Shown here piece by piece: positions 5,913 to 6,149 of a DNA stretch of 6,149 nt; the stretch's first letter is position 1, and each line of letters opens with the position of its first letter. The notes below the pieces were generated by a model. The model saw only the letters and a list, made by a program, of their open reading frames with translations. It was not told the DNA's origin and ran no database searches. The stretch covers positions 1 through 6,149 of the forward strand of contig CAAEOW010000011.1 of the NCBI GenBank assembly GCA_900757705.1, given 5' to 3'. The translations under genes were made by a program, and so were the position numbers. Source of the stretch: an uncultured Collinsella sp. Its GTDB lineage: Bacteria > Actinomycetota > Coriobacteriia > Coriobacteriales > Coriobacteriaceae.

Positions 5913-6061
5913 ACTGGTTAGTGCCGCTCGCTATTTAGTTAGACAGTCTATTCAGTAGTCAGATTTCAGATCTGTAGATAGCCGCAGCAGCATCTTCCCA
6001 GATAAAACCGACCAAAATAAACCTGTCCCTTTTTGGCAGGTTTCCCGTGGGGCGGGCACTG
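5912..6061. other. Gene-free spacer between the two palindromic copies
   Basis: About 150 bases that are visibly richer in A+T than the rest of the window, especially 5912-6020. Short overlapping motifs recur between 5940 and 5980 (AGTCTA, AGTAGTC, CAGAT twice, and the palindrome CAGATCTG), but no clean repeat unit. The only frames are very short on either strand and none has a convincing start with a ribosome-binding site, and no tRNA-like cloverleaf is seen. The one clear structure is the hairpin at 6019-6043. It could be decayed sequence, part of a larger composite element together with the two flanking copies, or a regulatory region for a gene beyond the right edge. Confidence 0.5.
6013..6043 (-). 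terminator. Candidate intrinsic terminator on the minus strand
   Basis: AAACCTG (6019-6025) is the complement of CAGGTTT (6037-6043), and the stem can continue with CC (6027-6028) and GG (6035-6036). Read on the minus strand, the stem ends in CAGGTTT and is followed by ATTTTGG, a terminator-like T-rich tail (6013-6018 on the + strand). Read on the + strand it is followed by CCCG, so it is less likely to stop pnp read-through. It would fit a leftward gene beyond the right edge, converging on pnp, but that gene is not visible. Confidence 0.5.
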
Positions 6062-6148
6062 ATGAAGTTTATCGCGAGTTCCGCACGAACAGGAGGCCAC
6101 TTAATGTGGCCTCCGTCGTGAGCAGGACTGTAGAGCAGGAAACTTCAT
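6062..6148 (-). repeat. 87-bp palindromic element, copy B (inverted relative to copy A)
   Basis: This is the same length and ends (ATGAAGTTT / AAACTTCAT) as the copy at 5797, in the opposite orientation. The asymmetric arms are identical to copy A after reverse complementing. The central stem differs: GGAGGCCAC (6092-6100) pairs perfectly with GTGGCCTCC (6106-6114) around TTAAT. A lower stem CACGA (6084-6088) with TCGTG (6116-6120) extends it across a 3-versus-1 internal loop. Flanking G6061 and C6149 extend the terminal repeat to ten pairs. The window ends one base after the element, so its right flank and any matching outer arm cannot be examined. Confidence 0.9.
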
Positions 6149-6149
6149 C

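Noticed and set aside
5912..6018. tRNA or small peptide gene in the spacer
   Set aside because: No cloverleaf or T-loop consensus is seen. The only minus-strand ATG frame noticed is about 13 codons, with a ribosome-binding-like sequence too close to the start.
5797..6148. CRISPR array
   Set aside because: Only two copies, in opposite orientation, 178 bp apart and each 87 bp long. There are no regular spacers or cas genes.
5768..6149. Retron-type msr/msd region
   Set aside because: The long inverted arms invited this idea, but no reverse transcriptase gene is present and the organisation (two inverted copies of one hairpin) does not match a retron non-coding RNA.

Overview
The window looks like chromosomal DNA from a high-G+C Gram-positive of the class Coriobacteriia, most likely Collinsella or a close relative. 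This is inferred from the protein sequences, the G/C-rich third codon positions, the TTG starts on ybeY and era, and the gene order. No database search was possible. All recognisable genes are on the + strand.

Layout. Positions 1-168 hold the 3' end of a PhoH-family ATPase gene. It overlaps ybeY (165-674) by 4 bases, and dgkA (684-1061), era (1074-2141) and recO (2157-2906) follow with gaps of 9-15 bases, so these five genes look like one operon. A 138-base gap then holds a candidate extended -10 promoter and a structured leader for rpsO (3045-3323). rpsO ends in a clear intrinsic terminator. A second 5' leader with a strong hairpin precedes pnp (3473-5719), which also ends in a clear terminator. 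Four of the genes act on ribosome assembly or RNA turnover (YbeY, Era, S15, PNPase). DgkA recycles lipids and RecO is a recombination mediator.

The last ~380 bases (5768-6149) contain no gene but are highly structured. Two 87-bp copies of one palindromic element (5797-5883 and, inverted, 6062-6148) match at 77 of 87 positions. The ten differences cluster around a central hairpin, and six of them are three compensating base-pair swaps in its 9-bp stem. The asymmetric arms on either side are identical. This is strong evidence that a folded RNA or single-stranded DNA is under selection. The first copy is also enclosed by a 38-bp inverted repeat (37 of 38 pairs) whose left arm begins inside the pnp terminator. 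The second copy finishes one base before the end of the window. Between the copies is a visibly more A+T-rich spacer with a hairpin that resembles a minus-strand terminator. I do not recognise this element. A dispersed palindromic repeat or MITE-like element mobilised in trans, or a structured RNA or 3'-end element, are the main possibilities.
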